From: Dehalococcoidia bacterium
GTDB lineage: Bacteria; Chloroflexota; Dehalococcoidia; UBA2979
Reading direction: 5' to 3'
NCBI GenBank assembly: GCA_004297315.1
Contig: SCTU01000153.1
Coordinates: forward strand, 1 to 30,513
Length of the DNA: 30,513 bases
The notes beneath the pieces are model-generated. The model was given only the letters and a program-made list of their open reading frames with translations. It ran no database searches and was not told where the DNA came from. This document shows positions 1 through 8,454 of this stretch, piece by piece; position 1 is the stretch's first letter, and every line of letters starts with the position of its first letter. A program made the position numbers and the translations under genes.

Positions 1-272
1 CCCGAGGGCACCGCGAACACCACGAGGTCAGCGCCGGCAACGCCAGCGCCGCCAGCGTCGACGGCCAGCGGTTCGGGAAAGGCGACGCCCGGCAAGCGGC
101 GCTCGTTCGTCCCGGCGCGCTTCAGCGCCGCCGCCTCGTCCGCGTCCCGCGCCACGAGCACGGTGGGCGCCCCGTTGCGGGCGAGGTGGACGGCGAGCGT
201 TGTCCCCCACGCGGTCGTCCCCACGACGGCGACGCGACGGAACACCTCGGGCGAGAGCGGGTCACGGGTCAT
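1..272 (-). CDS. gpsA: Glycerol-3-phosphate dehydrogenase [NAD(P)+], N-terminal part (cut by window edge)
   Basis: Only the first 90 codons lie in the window. The ATG is at 272-270. The protein opens with an NAD-binding Rossmann fold: a beta strand leading into GTTAWGTTLA at about residues 17-26, then VLVARD for the second strand and a DLVVFAVP segment near the edge, as in GpsA. The enzyme reduces dihydroxyacetone phosphate to sn-glycerol 3-phosphate, the acceptor used by PlsY. The plsY gene lies 50 bases upstream on the same strand, so substrate supply and first acylation are adjacent. The motif is GTTAWG rather than the usual GxGxWG; I recall this variant from Chloroflexi but could not check. 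The C-terminal catalytic domain is outside the window. Confidence 0.85.
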   Translation of the reverse strand, partial: MTRDPLSPEVFRRVAVVGTTAWGTTLAVHLARNGAPTVLVARDADEAAALKRAGTNERRLPGVAFPEPLAVDAGGAGVAGADLVVFAVPS

Positions 273-322
273 GGGCCGGTTATAGCGCGCCTCGCGGCCG
301 GGCGCGCGAGCGGGAGGGCGCG

Positions 323-961
323 TCAGGACGCGCCGGAGGCGCGCCGGGCGCCGCCCTGTCCGAGTTTCGGCTCGGTGCCCGCCAGCAAGCGTCTGATGTT
401 GCCCCGGTGGCTGACCTCGACCGCGAGCATCGTGAAAACGGCGAACACGGCGTAAGGTCCCGCCAGACGATGCGTCGCCACAAGCAGGATGACCACCACG
501 AAGCCGACGAACACGCCGACGACCGACATCAGCGAGGCATAGCGGAACAGGTAGAGCACGACGAGCGAGAACGCCACGACCGCCAACGCGGCCGGCGGGC
601 TGACCGCGAGGAAGGCACCGAAGGCGGTGGACACCCCGCGCCCGCCTCGGAAGCCGGCAAAAACGGGATAGATGTGTCCCAGGACCGCCGCGACGCCCGC
701 CAGCGCCGCCGACCACGGCTCATCGAATAGCAGCCGGCCGACCAGGACGGCAGCGGCGCCCTTCGCGATGTCCCCGGCGACCACGAGGAGCGCCCACTTC
801 AGCCCGACCGTGCGCAGCGAGTTCGTGAAGCCGATCTTCCCGGAGCCATATTCGCGGACATCGCCCACGCCCGCCAGGCGGCCCACCAGCAGTCCGAACG
901 GGATCCCTCCGATGAGGTACCCCGCAACCACGCCTACCGCCACCGCTGCGGCCACCATCAT
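323..961 (-). CDS. plsY: Acyl-phosphate:glycerol-3-phosphate acyltransferase PlsY
   Basis: This 212-residue integral membrane protein has the usual PlsY length. It transfers the acyl group from acyl-phosphate to glycerol 3-phosphate, making lysophosphatidate at the inner membrane. Three family signatures are visible: GSGKIGFTN near residues 39-47 (phosphate-binding loop), GHIYPVFAGFRGGRGV near 95-110 (acyl-phosphate motif), and HRGNIRRLLAGTEPKLG near the C-terminus. Hydrophobic segments surround these loops. The ATG at 961 overlaps the der stop in an ATGA, so translation is probably coupled. A second ATG follows immediately, giving Met-Met. gpsA, which makes the acceptor, is next downstream. 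Confidence 0.95.
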   Translation of the reverse strand: MMVAAAVAVGVVAGYLIGGIPFGLLVGRLAGVGDVREYGSGKIGFTNSLRTVGLKWALLVVAGDIAKGAAAVLVGRLLFDEPWSAALAGVAAVLGHIYPVFAGFRGGRGVSTAFGAFLAVSPPAALAVVAFSLVVLYLFRYASLMSVVGVFVGFVVVILLVATHRLAGPYAVFAVFTMLAVEVSHRGNIRRLLAGTEPKLGQGGARRASGAS

Positions 962-2319
962 GCCGGCCCTTCACCCTCTTCCGCGCGACCCCGGAATATT
1001 ATCCGGATCGCCGTCCCCTCAAAGTCGAACGCACGCCGAAGGGCGTTCTCCAGGAATCGCTCGTACGAGAAGTGCACAAGCGCCGGGTCGTTCACGAACA
1101 GGACGAAGGTCGGCGGAGAGACCTCGGGCTGGGTGGCGAAGTAGAGCTTCAGTTTCTTGTGGCGGATCGTCGGCGGGCCGTGCTCGGCCATCGCCCGATG
1201 CAGCACGCGGTTCAACTCGGAGGTTTGCACGCGCCGGCGGCGGACCTCAGCGACGTGGACCGCGAGTTCGAGGGCGTCGCGGATGCCCTCACCCGTCACG
1301 GCGGAAGTGAAGAGCACGGGTGCCCACGGGATGAACTTGTACTTCGCGTCCACCCGTTGCGCCGCCTCCGGCTTCGCCGCCCGGTCCTCGGCGAGGTCCC
1401 ATTTATTCACGAGGATCACGATGCCCTTGTCGGCTTGCGCGGCGTAGCCGGCAATGTGTGTGTCCTGTGCGACCAGCAATTCCTGCTGGTCGATCACCAC
1501 GAAGGCCACGTCGGCGCGGTCGACGGCGCGTTCCGCGCGCTGCACGGAGTGCCGCTCCACGCCCCGCTCGATGCGGCCCGCACGCCGGATGCCGGCCGTG
1601 TCCACCAGCAACATCGAGTGACCCTCGAACTCGAACGGCGTGTCGATAGCGTCGCGCGTGGTGCCTGGGACGTCCGAGACGATCGCGCGCTTTTCGCCGA
1701 GGATGGCGTTTGCGATCGAGGACTTGCCGACGTTCGGCCGTCCGACGATGGCGATCCGGACGCGCTCCGGCTCCGCCGGGGCCTCTTCAGGCGCCTCAGG
1801 CACGAGTTCGAGGACGGCGTCGAGCAGGTCGCCCGTGCCGCGGCCGTGGATCGCAGAGACCGACAGCGGTTCGCCCAGGCCGAGAGCGTAGAACTCGACC
1901 AGATTGCGCTCGGCCGCGCCGGTGTCCGCCTTGTTCACGCACAGCAGGACCGGCTGGCTCGCCCGTCGCAGCATGTCCGCGATCTCGTAGTCGGCACCGG
2001 TCGGGCCGGTCTGCCCGTCCACCACGAAGACGACGGCCTGCGATTCCGCCAGCGCGTGCTGGACGCCCTCGCGGATCTGGACACGGAAGGGGTCGGCCGC
2101 CTCGTCGCCGAGGCCACCCGTGTCGACGATCCGCAGCACACGGCCGCGCCACTCGACGGTGCCGTAGATCCGGTCGCGGGTTGTCCCGGGCAAGTCCTCG
2201 ACCAGCGCGTTATTTCGACGCGTCAGCCGGTTGAACAGCGCGGACTTGCCGACGTTGGGGCGGCCGACGATCGCGACGACCGGGAGCGAGGTATCAGAGG
2301 GGGCGTCAGGAGAGGTCAT
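958..2319 (-). CDS. der: Ribosome-associated GTPase Der (EngA), tandem G domains
   Basis: The 453-residue protein has two GTPase domains and a C-terminal KH-like domain, which is the Der layout; Der assists 50S ribosomal subunit assembly in the cytoplasm. Domain 1 has GRPNVGKS at 19-26, a DTGG segment near 66-69 and NKAD at 129-132. Domain 2 has GRPNVGKS at 193-200, DTAG at 240-243 and NKWD at 305-308. The C-terminal region (from about residue 345) ends in the basic RIIFRGR stretch typical of the family. The ATG at 2319 overlaps the upstream ybbR stop (ATGA) and its own stop overlaps the plsY start. The open frame extends far upstream antisense to nothing real; the overlap with ybbR and family length decide the start. 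Confidence 0.96.
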   Translation of the reverse strand: MTSPDAPSDTSLPVVAIVGRPNVGKSALFNRLTRRNNALVEDLPGTTRDRIYGTVEWRGRVLRIVDTGGLGDEAADPFRVQIREGVQHALAESQAVVFVVDGQTGPTGADYEIADMLRRASQPVLLCVNKADTGAAERNLVEFYALGLGEPLSVSAIHGRGTGDLLDAVLELVPEAPEEAPAEPERVRIAIVGRPNVGKSSIANAILGEKRAIVSDVPGTTRDAIDTPFEFEGHSMLLVDTAGIRRAGRIERGVERHSVQRAERAVDRADVAFVVIDQQELLVAQDTHIAGYAAQADKGIVILVNKWDLAEDRAAKPEAAQRVDAKYKFIPWAPVLFTSAVTGEGIRDALELAVHVAEVRRRRVQTSELNRVLHRAMAEHGPPTIRHKKLKLYFATQPEVSPPTFVLFVNDPALVHFSYERFLENALRRAFDFEGTAIRIIFRGRAEEGEGPA

Positions 2320-3593
2320 GGGACGCTGATCGTAACCTCTACCGAGGCGGGGAGCACCGAACGCACCGTGACGCCGTCCGGCGCCTTCACGTTCACCGTG
2401 AGTATGATCCGCCCGGCAGACGCGCCCCCCGCATCCGCCGTGGCGCGTAATTCGCCCGACAGCATGGCGTTGAGCACGGGGAGCGGCCCATCCAGCACAA
2501 CGTCGACAACGCCACTGCCCTGCACCCGTCCGACGCGTCCCGGCGCGACGTTCAGTACTTCGACGGCAAGCGTCGTCCGGCGCGATCCTGACGAGGGTGT
2601 GACGGTCACCGTCACAGTCGCGCGGTCGCGGTCGACGTAGGAGAGTCCGGCGGGCAGCGGGATCGGGACGGAGCGCACGACGTCCGAGCGCGCCCCCGCC
2701 ACACTCACGGCCGGCAGCCGGATCCGGTCGATCTGCTGGAGCACCTCGATCGGGCCCTGCACCTGGATCGCCGAAGGCGACGATGCGACACGCGAGACCG
2801 CGTATCCGGGGTCGGGCTCGCCCGCCACATCGACGGCAAGTGGCACCGTGCGGACGATCGTCGTCTGGATCACTTCGACGTTGACGGGGACATTCGTCGG
2901 TTCGATGCGCACGCCTCGGATCTCCGCGCCTCCCGTCCCCACGGCCTTCAGCACCACGTTCTGGCGCACGTTTACGGTCAGGCCGGTCACGTTCACGTCC
3001 GCGACCGCCTGGTCGATCAACACCACGAGCGACTCGGGCCCGCTCACCCGCGCGCTCGGCGTCTGCGGTGTCACCGCGCCGATCTGGTACCCCAGCGGCG
3101 TTGAGCCAACTGCGCGCGCGGTCACCGAGACCTGCCGCGTGGCGAGGTCTTCCAGGTTCACCATGATCGTCCGCGGCTGCACGTCCACCACGCGCACGCC
3201 ACGCACGCCTTCGACCTCCACCCGCACGGGGACTTCCTGCGAGCGCGCGCCGAAGCCGTTCAAGTCCACGACCGCCTTGAAATTGGCGGGAGTGAGTCGC
3301 TCCCAGCGGTCCGCCGGCGCTGATATCCGCACCTGTACCGCCGGCAACTGGTTCGCGACCGCCAGCGCCTCGGTCACGTTCACCGGCTCGACGGAGACCG
3401 GCGACGGATAGACGTCGATCAGCGTGGGGTTCTCCGTGTCCGTCACGAAGTACCAGAGCACGATTGCGAGGAGCAGCGAGAGCGCCGCGATCCCCGGCGT
3501 GTTGCGCATGAGGGCGCGGAGGCGCCGCCACGCCTCCCCCGCCACCTCCAGCGCCTCGGCCCGGTCCATCTCTCGGAAGGGGCCCACCCTCAT
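2316..3593 (-). CDS. ybbR: YbbR-domain membrane protein (CdaR-like regulator of diadenylate cyclase)
   Basis: This 425-residue protein has one N-terminal transmembrane helix (about residues 33-50) followed by an extracytoplasmic region of repeated beta-rich YbbR units, roughly 56-135, 138-220, 228-310 and 320-410. Each unit contains the pattern of a short strand, a valine/arginine-rich strand and a V-V-D-V type turn. In Firmicutes the equivalent CdaR/YbbR protein binds and modulates the diadenylate cyclase CdaA. The ATG overlaps the cdaA stop by ATGA, matching that partnership. An alternative start at Met9 is possible but would lose the overlap. Regulation of CdaA is inferred from family and position. 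Confidence 0.9.
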   Translation of the reverse strand: MRVGPFREMDRAEALEVAGEAWRRLRALMRNTPGIAALSLLLAIVLWYFVTDTENPTLIDVYPSPVSVEPVNVTEALAVANQLPAVQVRISAPADRWERLTPANFKAVVDLNGFGARSQEVPVRVEVEGVRGVRVVDVQPRTIMVNLEDLATRQVSVTARAVGSTPLGYQIGAVTPQTPSARVSGPESLVVLIDQAVADVNVTGLTVNVRQNVVLKAVGTGGAEIRGVRIEPTNVPVNVEVIQTTIVRTVPLAVDVAGEPDPGYAVSRVASSPSAIQVQGPIEVLQQIDRIRLPAVSVAGARSDVVRSVPIPLPAGLSYVDRDRATVTVTVTPSSGSRRTTLAVEVLNVAPGRVGRVQGSGVVDVVLDGPLPVLNAMLSGELRATADAGGASAGRIILTVNVKAPDGVTVRSVLPASVEVTISVP

Positions 3594-4405
3594 GAGGCGG
3601 CCGCCCGATCGCCGTCGGCCACCAGGTCCGGGTCGAGGTCGAACAGCCGCTGCAACTGGCGTGAGAGGCGCGTCTCGTCCAGGCCGGTCACCATCCGGCC
3701 GTTGGAGGCGACAGCGATCTCACCGCGCTCCTCGGAGACCACGATGACTACGGCATCCGTGCGTTCGCTGAGCCCAACCGCCGCGCGATGGCGCATGCCA
3801 AATTCACCGGGCAGCGGCGCCTCCGAGAGCGGCAACGTGCAACCGGCGGCCACAATCAGGTCCCCGCGCACGACGACCGCGCCGTCGTGCAGCGGGGACT
3901 GCTCGGGGAAGATGCTGGAGAGCAATTCGACGGACAGCATGGCCCCCACAGGCACCCCGGTATCGATCACCTCCTGCAGTCCTGTCTCCCGCTCGAGCAC
4001 GATCAGCGCGCCGAGGCTCTGCCGCGCAAAAGCCGTCGAGGCGCGCACGACGGTGTTGATCGCGCCCGCCCGTTCGGCGCGCCGCATCGCCGTCCTCAAC
4101 CCGGTCCGGCCGAGGCGTTCGAGCGCCCGCCGGATTTCCGGCTGGAACACCACCACCATCCCGACCAGCAGGCCGGCGACCGAGTTACGGAGCGCCCAGT
4201 TCAGCACGGTCAGGTCGAATATCCGGCTCAGTACGAAGGCGCTGAGGAGCAGCACGCCGACGCCTCGGAGCACCGTCATGGCCGTCGTCCCGCGCACCAG
4301 CAGCAGCAGCCAGTAGATCGAGACGGTCACGATCAGGATGTCGACAGCCGCGGAGGCGTCGAACCGGGCGATGGCGTCGCGCAGTCCTGCGGGGACTTCC
4401 GGCAT
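3590..4405 (-). CDS. cdaA: Diadenylate cyclase CdaA (c-di-AMP synthase)
   Basis: The 271-residue protein condenses two ATP into c-di-AMP at the membrane. Three hydrophobic helices occupy roughly residues 20-90. They are followed by the DisA_N/DAC domain, with the conserved DGA triplet at 174-176 in PLHDGAVV and the RHR motif at 205-207 in GMRHRAAVGLSE, both needed for ATP binding and catalysis in the family. Length and layout match CdaA rather than DisA or CdaS. It heads the ATGA-linked chain cdaA-ybbR-der-plsY. The 119 bases up to argF hold no promoter that I can call with confidence, so read-through from argF is possible. Confidence 0.95.
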   Translation of the reverse strand: MPEVPAGLRDAIARFDASAAVDILIVTVSIYWLLLLVRGTTAMTVLRGVGVLLLSAFVLSRIFDLTVLNWALRNSVAGLLVGMVVVFQPEIRRALERLGRTGLRTAMRRAERAGAINTVVRASTAFARQSLGALIVLERETGLQEVIDTGVPVGAMLSVELLSSIFPEQSPLHDGAVVVRGDLIVAAGCTLPLSEAPLPGEFGMRHRAAVGLSERTDAVVIVVSEERGEIAVASNGRMVTGLDETRLSRQLQRLFDLDPDLVADGDRAAAS

Positions 4406-4524
4406 CGCTTACCCCTCGGGCGCGCGGGACGCGCACCCCTTCTCCCCCGCCACAGGCTGCGAGGCTACTGCAATGTACTTCGTCCAAAAGGCCCGAGCCC
4501 GCGACCGGACATGAGGGCGGCGGC

Positions 4525-5442
4525 CTAGAGGGCGGCCCCGAGCATCAGCGCCAGCACGGCCTGCTGCGCGTGCATCCGGTTCTCCGCCTGGTCGAACACC
4601 ACTGAGCGGGGCGACTCGATCACCTCGTCCGTGATCTCTTCACCGCGGTGGGCGGGCAGGTCGTGCATCACGATGGCATCCGAGGGTGCCGACGCCATCA
4701 ATGCGGCGTCCACCTGGAAGCCGCGGAAGTCCTCGCGCCGCTGCGCGATCTCATGCTCGAACCCCATCGAGGCCCACACGTCGGTATAGACTGCGGCCGC
4801 CCCGCGCACACCCTCGTGCGGGTCGAACACCTGCGTCACGCGCCCCTCGCCGGGCAGTGACTCGACGCGCTCGAGCACCTCGGACGGCAACTCGTACCCG
4901 TGCGGCGAGGCGACTACCAGGTGCGCGCCGGCCATGCGGCAGGCGTAGGCGAGCGACCGCGCCACGTTGTTCCCCTCGCCCACATACGAGACGCGCACGC
5001 CACGGAGGTTCCCGAAGCGCTCGCGCAGCGTCAGCAGGTCTGCCAACGCCTGGCAGGGGTGTTCCTCCTCCGAGAGCGCGTTCACCACCGGGACGCTCGC
5101 CCACTCGGCCAGGTCCACGACGGTCTGATGCGCGTAGGTCCGCGCGGCGATCGCCTGCACCATGCGCGAGAGCACGCGGGCCACGTCTTTCACCGGCTCC
5201 CGCTCCCCCATCTGCACCTCGTGGGAGTTGAGGTAGATCGCGTGCCCGCCGAGGCGGTGCATCGCCATCTCGAAGGAGGCGCGCGTGCGCAGCGACGGCT
5301 TCTCGAAGATCAGCGCGAGTGTCTGCCCGCGCAGCGAACGGGACCCCGGCCCGTCTCGCTTCATCCCCAACGCGAGGTTCAGGATGCGCTCGAGTTCTGC
5401 GGGGGAAAGGTCGAGGATCGACAGGAAGTCGCGGCCCAACAT
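4525..5442 (-). CDS. argF: Ornithine carbamoyltransferase
   Basis: The 305-residue enzyme joins carbamoyl phosphate and ornithine to give citrulline in arginine synthesis. Visible motifs are KPSLRTRASFE at 48-58 (carbamoyl-phosphate loop, SLRTR form), HPCQALAD at 128-135, GEGNNVARSL at 155-164, DVWASMG at 221-227 and the C-terminal FDQAENRMHAQ. The usual HCLP loop reads HDLP at 260-263, so the ornithine-site cysteine is replaced by aspartate. The start at 5442 is preceded by GGAG seven bases upstream and gives family length; an ATG at 5478 would add 12 residues but has no ribosome-binding site. The longer open frame upstream runs into the divergent comEA promoter region and is rejected. Confidence 0.92.
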   Translation of the reverse strand: MLGRDFLSILDLSPAELERILNLALGMKRDGPGSRSLRGQTLALIFEKPSLRTRASFEMAMHRLGGHAIYLNSHEVQMGEREPVKDVARVLSRMVQAIAARTYAHQTVVDLAEWASVPVVNALSEEEHPCQALADLLTLRERFGNLRGVRVSYVGEGNNVARSLAYACRMAGAHLVVASPHGYELPSEVLERVESLPGEGRVTQVFDPHEGVRGAAAVYTDVWASMGFEHEIAQRREDFRGFQVDAALMASAPSDAIVMHDLPAHRGEEITDEVIESPRSVVFDQAENRMHAQQAVLALMLGAAL

Positions 5443-5522
5443 GGGGAGGCTCCGGAGACGCTCTCGCCCGAGCCACATCGGACGATCGCGGACACCGTTC
5501 GGCGCGGCGGCCACGAAGCAAG

Positions 5523-5551
5523 AGTATAGCCCGTCCATTATGTAGCGGAAA
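5523..5551 (-). promoter_or_regulatory. Probable sigma-70 type promoter of argF
   Basis: Read on the minus strand, TTTCCG (5551-5546) and TATACT (5528-5523) are 17 bases apart. The -10 matches the consensus at five of six positions; the -35 is poor. Transcription would begin near 5516, about 75 bases before the argF ATG. That excludes the in-frame ATG codons further upstream. Confidence 0.45.
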
Positions 5552-5614
5552 CCGGAAGACGCGGCGCCCGCTACTATCCCGCCGATTCGCAGCGTGTGTC
5601 CCGCGAGGCCGTCC

Positions 5615-6145
5615 ATGCGCCGCCCGAGCGCTCGTCTCCTCGTTGACTCTGCCCTCGCGCTCGCCGCGGTGGCCGGGCTGGCGGCACTCTCGCTTCGCGA
5701 CACCCCATCACCTGGCGTCGAGGTCGAACGAGCCGACCCGCCGCCGGTGGTCGAAGGTCTCGTGGTGCACGTGGCCGGCGCCGTCGCCTCGCCCGGCCTC
5801 GTCACGCTGGAACGCGGCGCTCGAGTCGCAGATGCGGTCACGCTCGCTGGCGGCGCCCTACCCGAGGCCGACCTCGGCTCCGTTAACGTCGCGCGCCGCC
5901 TCGAGGACGGGGAGCGCATCGTCGTGCCGCGGCAGGGCGCGACGGCAGCGCGGCTGATCGACCTCAACCGCGCGACGCGGACGCAACTGATCGCGCTTGC
6001 CGGAATCGGGGAGAAGACGGCCGACCGCATCATCGAGGCGCGCCGCGAGGCGCCGTTTGCGAGCAGCGACGATCTCGTCACCCGCCGCCTGCTCTCCGCG
6101 AATGAATACGCCGCGATCCGCGACCTCGTGACGGCGTCACCATGA
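5615..6145 (+). CDS. comEA: ComEA-type DNA-binding competence protein (SLBB plus helix-hairpin-helix)
   Basis: The 176-residue protein has an N-terminal signal-anchor helix (about 8-27), a SLBB domain (about 49-106, VHVAGAVASPGLV onward) and a C-terminal helix-hairpin-helix module. That module begins DLNRATRTQLIALAGIGEKT at 116-135. This is the ComEA plan: a membrane-tethered, outward-facing receptor that binds double-stranded DNA for uptake. The ATG at 5615 has GAGG six bases upstream; a GTG at 5594 would add seven residues. The TGA overlaps the comEC ATG, so the two are probably coupled. A TACTAT at 5572-5577 could be a -10, but no matching -35 was found. Confidence 0.92.
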   Translation: MRRPSARLLVDSALALAAVAGLAALSLRDTPSPGVEVERADPPPVVEGLVVHVAGAVASPGLVTLERGARVADAVTLAGGALPEADLGSVNVARRLEDGERIVVPRQGATAARLIDLNRATRTQLIALAGIGEKTADRIIEARREAPFASSDDLVTRRLLSANEYAAIRDLVTASP

Positions 6146-8454
6146 ACCGCACGCACGCCGCAGGGCCGTTGTGGCCGCCAATCGCGATCCTCGCGACCGC
6201 GTACCTGCTCGGGACGGCGGCGAGCGTCCTGCTCGATGCCCCGTGGTGGCAGCCGCTGGCGATCGGGGGTGTCCTCGCCCTCGCGGCGCGCCTCGCGGGA
6301 GTCGCCCCCGCCTCGACGACACTGCTCGCCGCAGCGGTCGTGCTGGCGGGAGTGGGTGGCGCCCGCTGGCAGGCGCACGACCATGCCGCGCCACCACATG
6401 TGAGCGCCGTGCGAGGCGTCCACGTGCTCACCGGCACCGCGCGCGAGGACGCGACAGTCCGCGGCACCCTAGCGCGGGTCGACGTGGCCGTGGAAGCCGT
6501 CGACGGCGCGCCGAGTGCCGGCGGCGTGCGCGTCACGATGCTTGCCCGGGCACGGCCCGTGCGGGCGGGTGAACGCGTGCGCGTCACCGGGACGGTCGAG
6601 CCACCGCCCGACATCGACGGCTTCGACTACGCGGGATACCTGCGCTCTCGCGGCATCGTCGCGACCGTCGCGTATCCCCAGCGGATGGAGGTCGTCGGGG
6701 ACGGCTGGCCCGGATGGCGCCTCGCGCTGCGTGGCGTGCGACGGCAGGCGGTAGCCAACATCGAGCACGCGCTTCCGGAGCCTGCGTCAGCGCTCGCCGC
6801 CGGAATCCTCGTCGGTGAGCGAGGCGAACTGCCTGCCCAGATCGCTGCGGACCTGCGCACGACCGGCACGACGCACCTCGTCGTGGTCTCCGGCCAGAAC
6901 GTCGCCGTTGCTCTCGGCGTCTTGTTGCCGCTCCTCACACTGGCGCTGCCGAGGCGGCGCGCGGCGATGCTGCTCCTGCTGTTGCTGCCCGCCTACGTCG
7001 CAGTTGTTGGTGGCGATCCGCCGGTCGTGCGGGCGGCGCTGATGGCGGCCGGCCTCGTCGTGGCGGGGGCGCTGGGACGGCGCACGCCCGGCTGGCTCTG
7101 GCTGCTGCTGGCAGCGACGCTGATGGTGGGCCACGACCCGTCGAGCGCGACGGACGTCTCGTTCCTGCTCTCCGCGACGGCGACAGCGGGCGTCCTCGTC
7201 GTCGCACCTGCGCTGCGCAACGCTGCGCTGGCCGCGCTGCGGTGGCCTGACGAGGGCGTGCGCGCCGCGCTCGTCGAGACCGTAGCCACTTCGGCGGGCG
7301 CGGCCGCATGCGTGCTCCCCGTACAGGTGGCCGTCTTCGAGCGTTTCACGCCGTGGTCCATCCTCGCGAACGTGCTCGTCGCGCCGCTGTACGAGGCTGC
7401 GCTGCTGGTCTCGGCGCTCGCGGCAGGCCTCGGCTGGTGGAGCCCGGCGGCAACCGTGCTGCATCTCGCCGGACGCGCGGCGCCCGAGGCGTTCCTCCAC
7501 GCCGTCGCGTTGCTCGCGCGGCTCCCCGGGGCGCAGGCAGGCGGTGCCTGGCCGCACTGGGCTGGCCTCGCGTGGTACGCCGGCCTCGCCGCGGTCGTGG
7601 CCGCGCTCACGCGCTTCGGACGGCGCGCGGCACCGGCGCTCGCTCCCGCCGCTGGCCGAGGCCTCGCGCGAACGGTGGCGCTGGCCGCGGTGGTCGTCGC
7701 TGTCTGGGGAGCGGCGCTCACCCGAAGTGAGCGCCTCGACGAGCTCGTGGTGCTCGATGTCGGCCAGGGCTCTGCGACGCTCATCCGCTCGCGGGGCACG
7801 AGCGTCCTCGTAGATGTCGGGCCGCCGGACGGTGCGACGGCCCGAGCGCTCGACGCGGTTGGGGCCGGGCGGCGGATCGACCTCGTGATCCTGACACATG
7901 CGGACGCCGACCACGCCGGGGGCCTCGCGCGGCTCCGCGAGCGGTATGAGGTCGGGCAGGTCGTGGGGAGCGAGGACGTGCTGCGCGCGTGGAATGCCGA
8001 AGGCTCTGCGGTCGATATAGGCGACCGAATACGCGCGGGCGATTGGACGCTGACGGTCCTCGGACCGCCGGTGGACACCTCGAAGGTCGCGTCAGAGAAC
8101 GACCGCTCGCTGGTGCTGGTGGCGGAGTCCGGAACGCGCCGCGTGCTGCTCACCGCAGACGTCGAGGCCGCCGGCGAGGCGTGGCTCGTCGCGTCAGGTT
8201 GGCCGATCCATGCCGACGTTGAAGTTGTGCCGCACCACGGATCGAAGTCCTCGTCGTCGGTGCCGTTTGTGCGGGCGGTCTCGCCCGCGGTCGCGGTCGT
8301 TTCTGTCGGCGCGCGGAACCCGTACGGCCATCCCGCCGAGGAGGTCCTGTCGCGTTACTCAGGGTCGAGGCTCTACCGGACCGACCTCGCTGGCTCGGTC
8401 ACACTCTCGACAGATGGCCGGCGGCTCTGGGTGCGCGGTTCGAGGACGGACTAG
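6142..8454 (+). CDS. comEC: ComEC/Rec2 DNA-uptake channel with C-terminal metallo-beta-lactamase domain
   Basis: This 770-residue polytopic membrane protein has the full ComEC plan. An N-terminal DUF4131-like region with two or three helices and a beta-rich (OB-like) segment spans about 1-190. The competence domain follows, with GILVGERGELP from residue 221 and THLVVVSGQN ending near 253, then many hydrophobic helices to about 530. The C-terminal metallo-beta-lactamase-like domain has LDVGQG at 538-543, the HADADH metal site at 586-591, PHHGSKSS from 697 and NPYGHP at 726-731. ComEC forms the channel that admits single-stranded DNA; this domain is proposed to degrade the other strand. The metal ligands look intact. 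The stop shares a CTAG with the convergent gene downstream. Confidence 0.95.
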   Translation: MNRTHAAGPLWPPIAILATAYLLGTAASVLLDAPWWQPLAIGGVLALAARLAGVAPASTTLLAAAVVLAGVGGARWQAHDHAAPPHVSAVRGVHVLTGTAREDATVRGTLARVDVAVEAVDGAPSAGGVRVTMLARARPVRAGERVRVTGTVEPPPDIDGFDYAGYLRSRGIVATVAYPQRMEVVGDGWPGWRLALRGVRRQAVANIEHALPEPASALAAGILVGERGELPAQIAADLRTTGTTHLVVVSGQNVAVALGVLLPLLTLALPRRRAAMLLLLLLPAYVAVVGGDPPVVRAALMAAGLVVAGALGRRTPGWLWLLLAATLMVGHDPSSATDVSFLLSATATAGVLVVAPALRNAALAALRWPDEGVRAALVETVATSAGAAACVLPVQVAVFERFTPWSILANVLVAPLYEAALLVSALAAGLGWWSPAATVLHLAGRAAPEAFLHAVALLARLPGAQAGGAWPHWAGLAWYAGLAAVVAALTRFGRRAAPALAPAAGRGLARTVALAAVVVAVWGAALTRSERLDELVVLDVGQGSATLIRSRGTSVLVDVGPPDGATARALDAVGAGRRIDLVILTHADADHAGGLARLRERYEVGQVVGSEDVLRAWNAEGSAVDIGDRIRAGDWTLTVLGPPVDTSKVASENDRSLVLVAESGTRRVLLTADVEAAGEAWLVASGWPIHADVEVVPHHGSKSSSSVPFVRAVSPAVAVVSVGARNPYGHPAEEVLSRYSGSRLYRTDLAGSVTLSTDGRRLWVRGSRTD

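Noticed and set aside
1072..2640. A 522-codon open frame on the plus strand over der and ybbR
   Set aside because: It is antisense to clearly conserved genes. Its composition (rich in Arg, Asp, His, Ala) is that expected of a shadow frame in G+C-rich DNA, and no family motif appears.
4484..4510. Intrinsic terminator after argF (CTTTTGG following a G+C-rich stretch)
   Set aside because: The preceding bases do not form a clean stem next to the short T-run, so termination before cdaA cannot be supported.
4406..4524. Riboswitch or strong promoter before cdaA
   Set aside because: TTGGAC and TAGCCT are only 14 bases apart, and no conserved riboswitch core was recognised.
5443..6423. N-terminal extension of argF by more than 300 codons
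   Set aside because: It runs antisense through comEA and past the argF promoter. The family length and the GGAG site fix the start at 5442.
6787..8153. Long minus-strand open frames (375 and 386 codons) across comEC
   Set aside because: They are antisense to conserved comEC motifs, have biased low-complexity composition and no ribosome-binding site.
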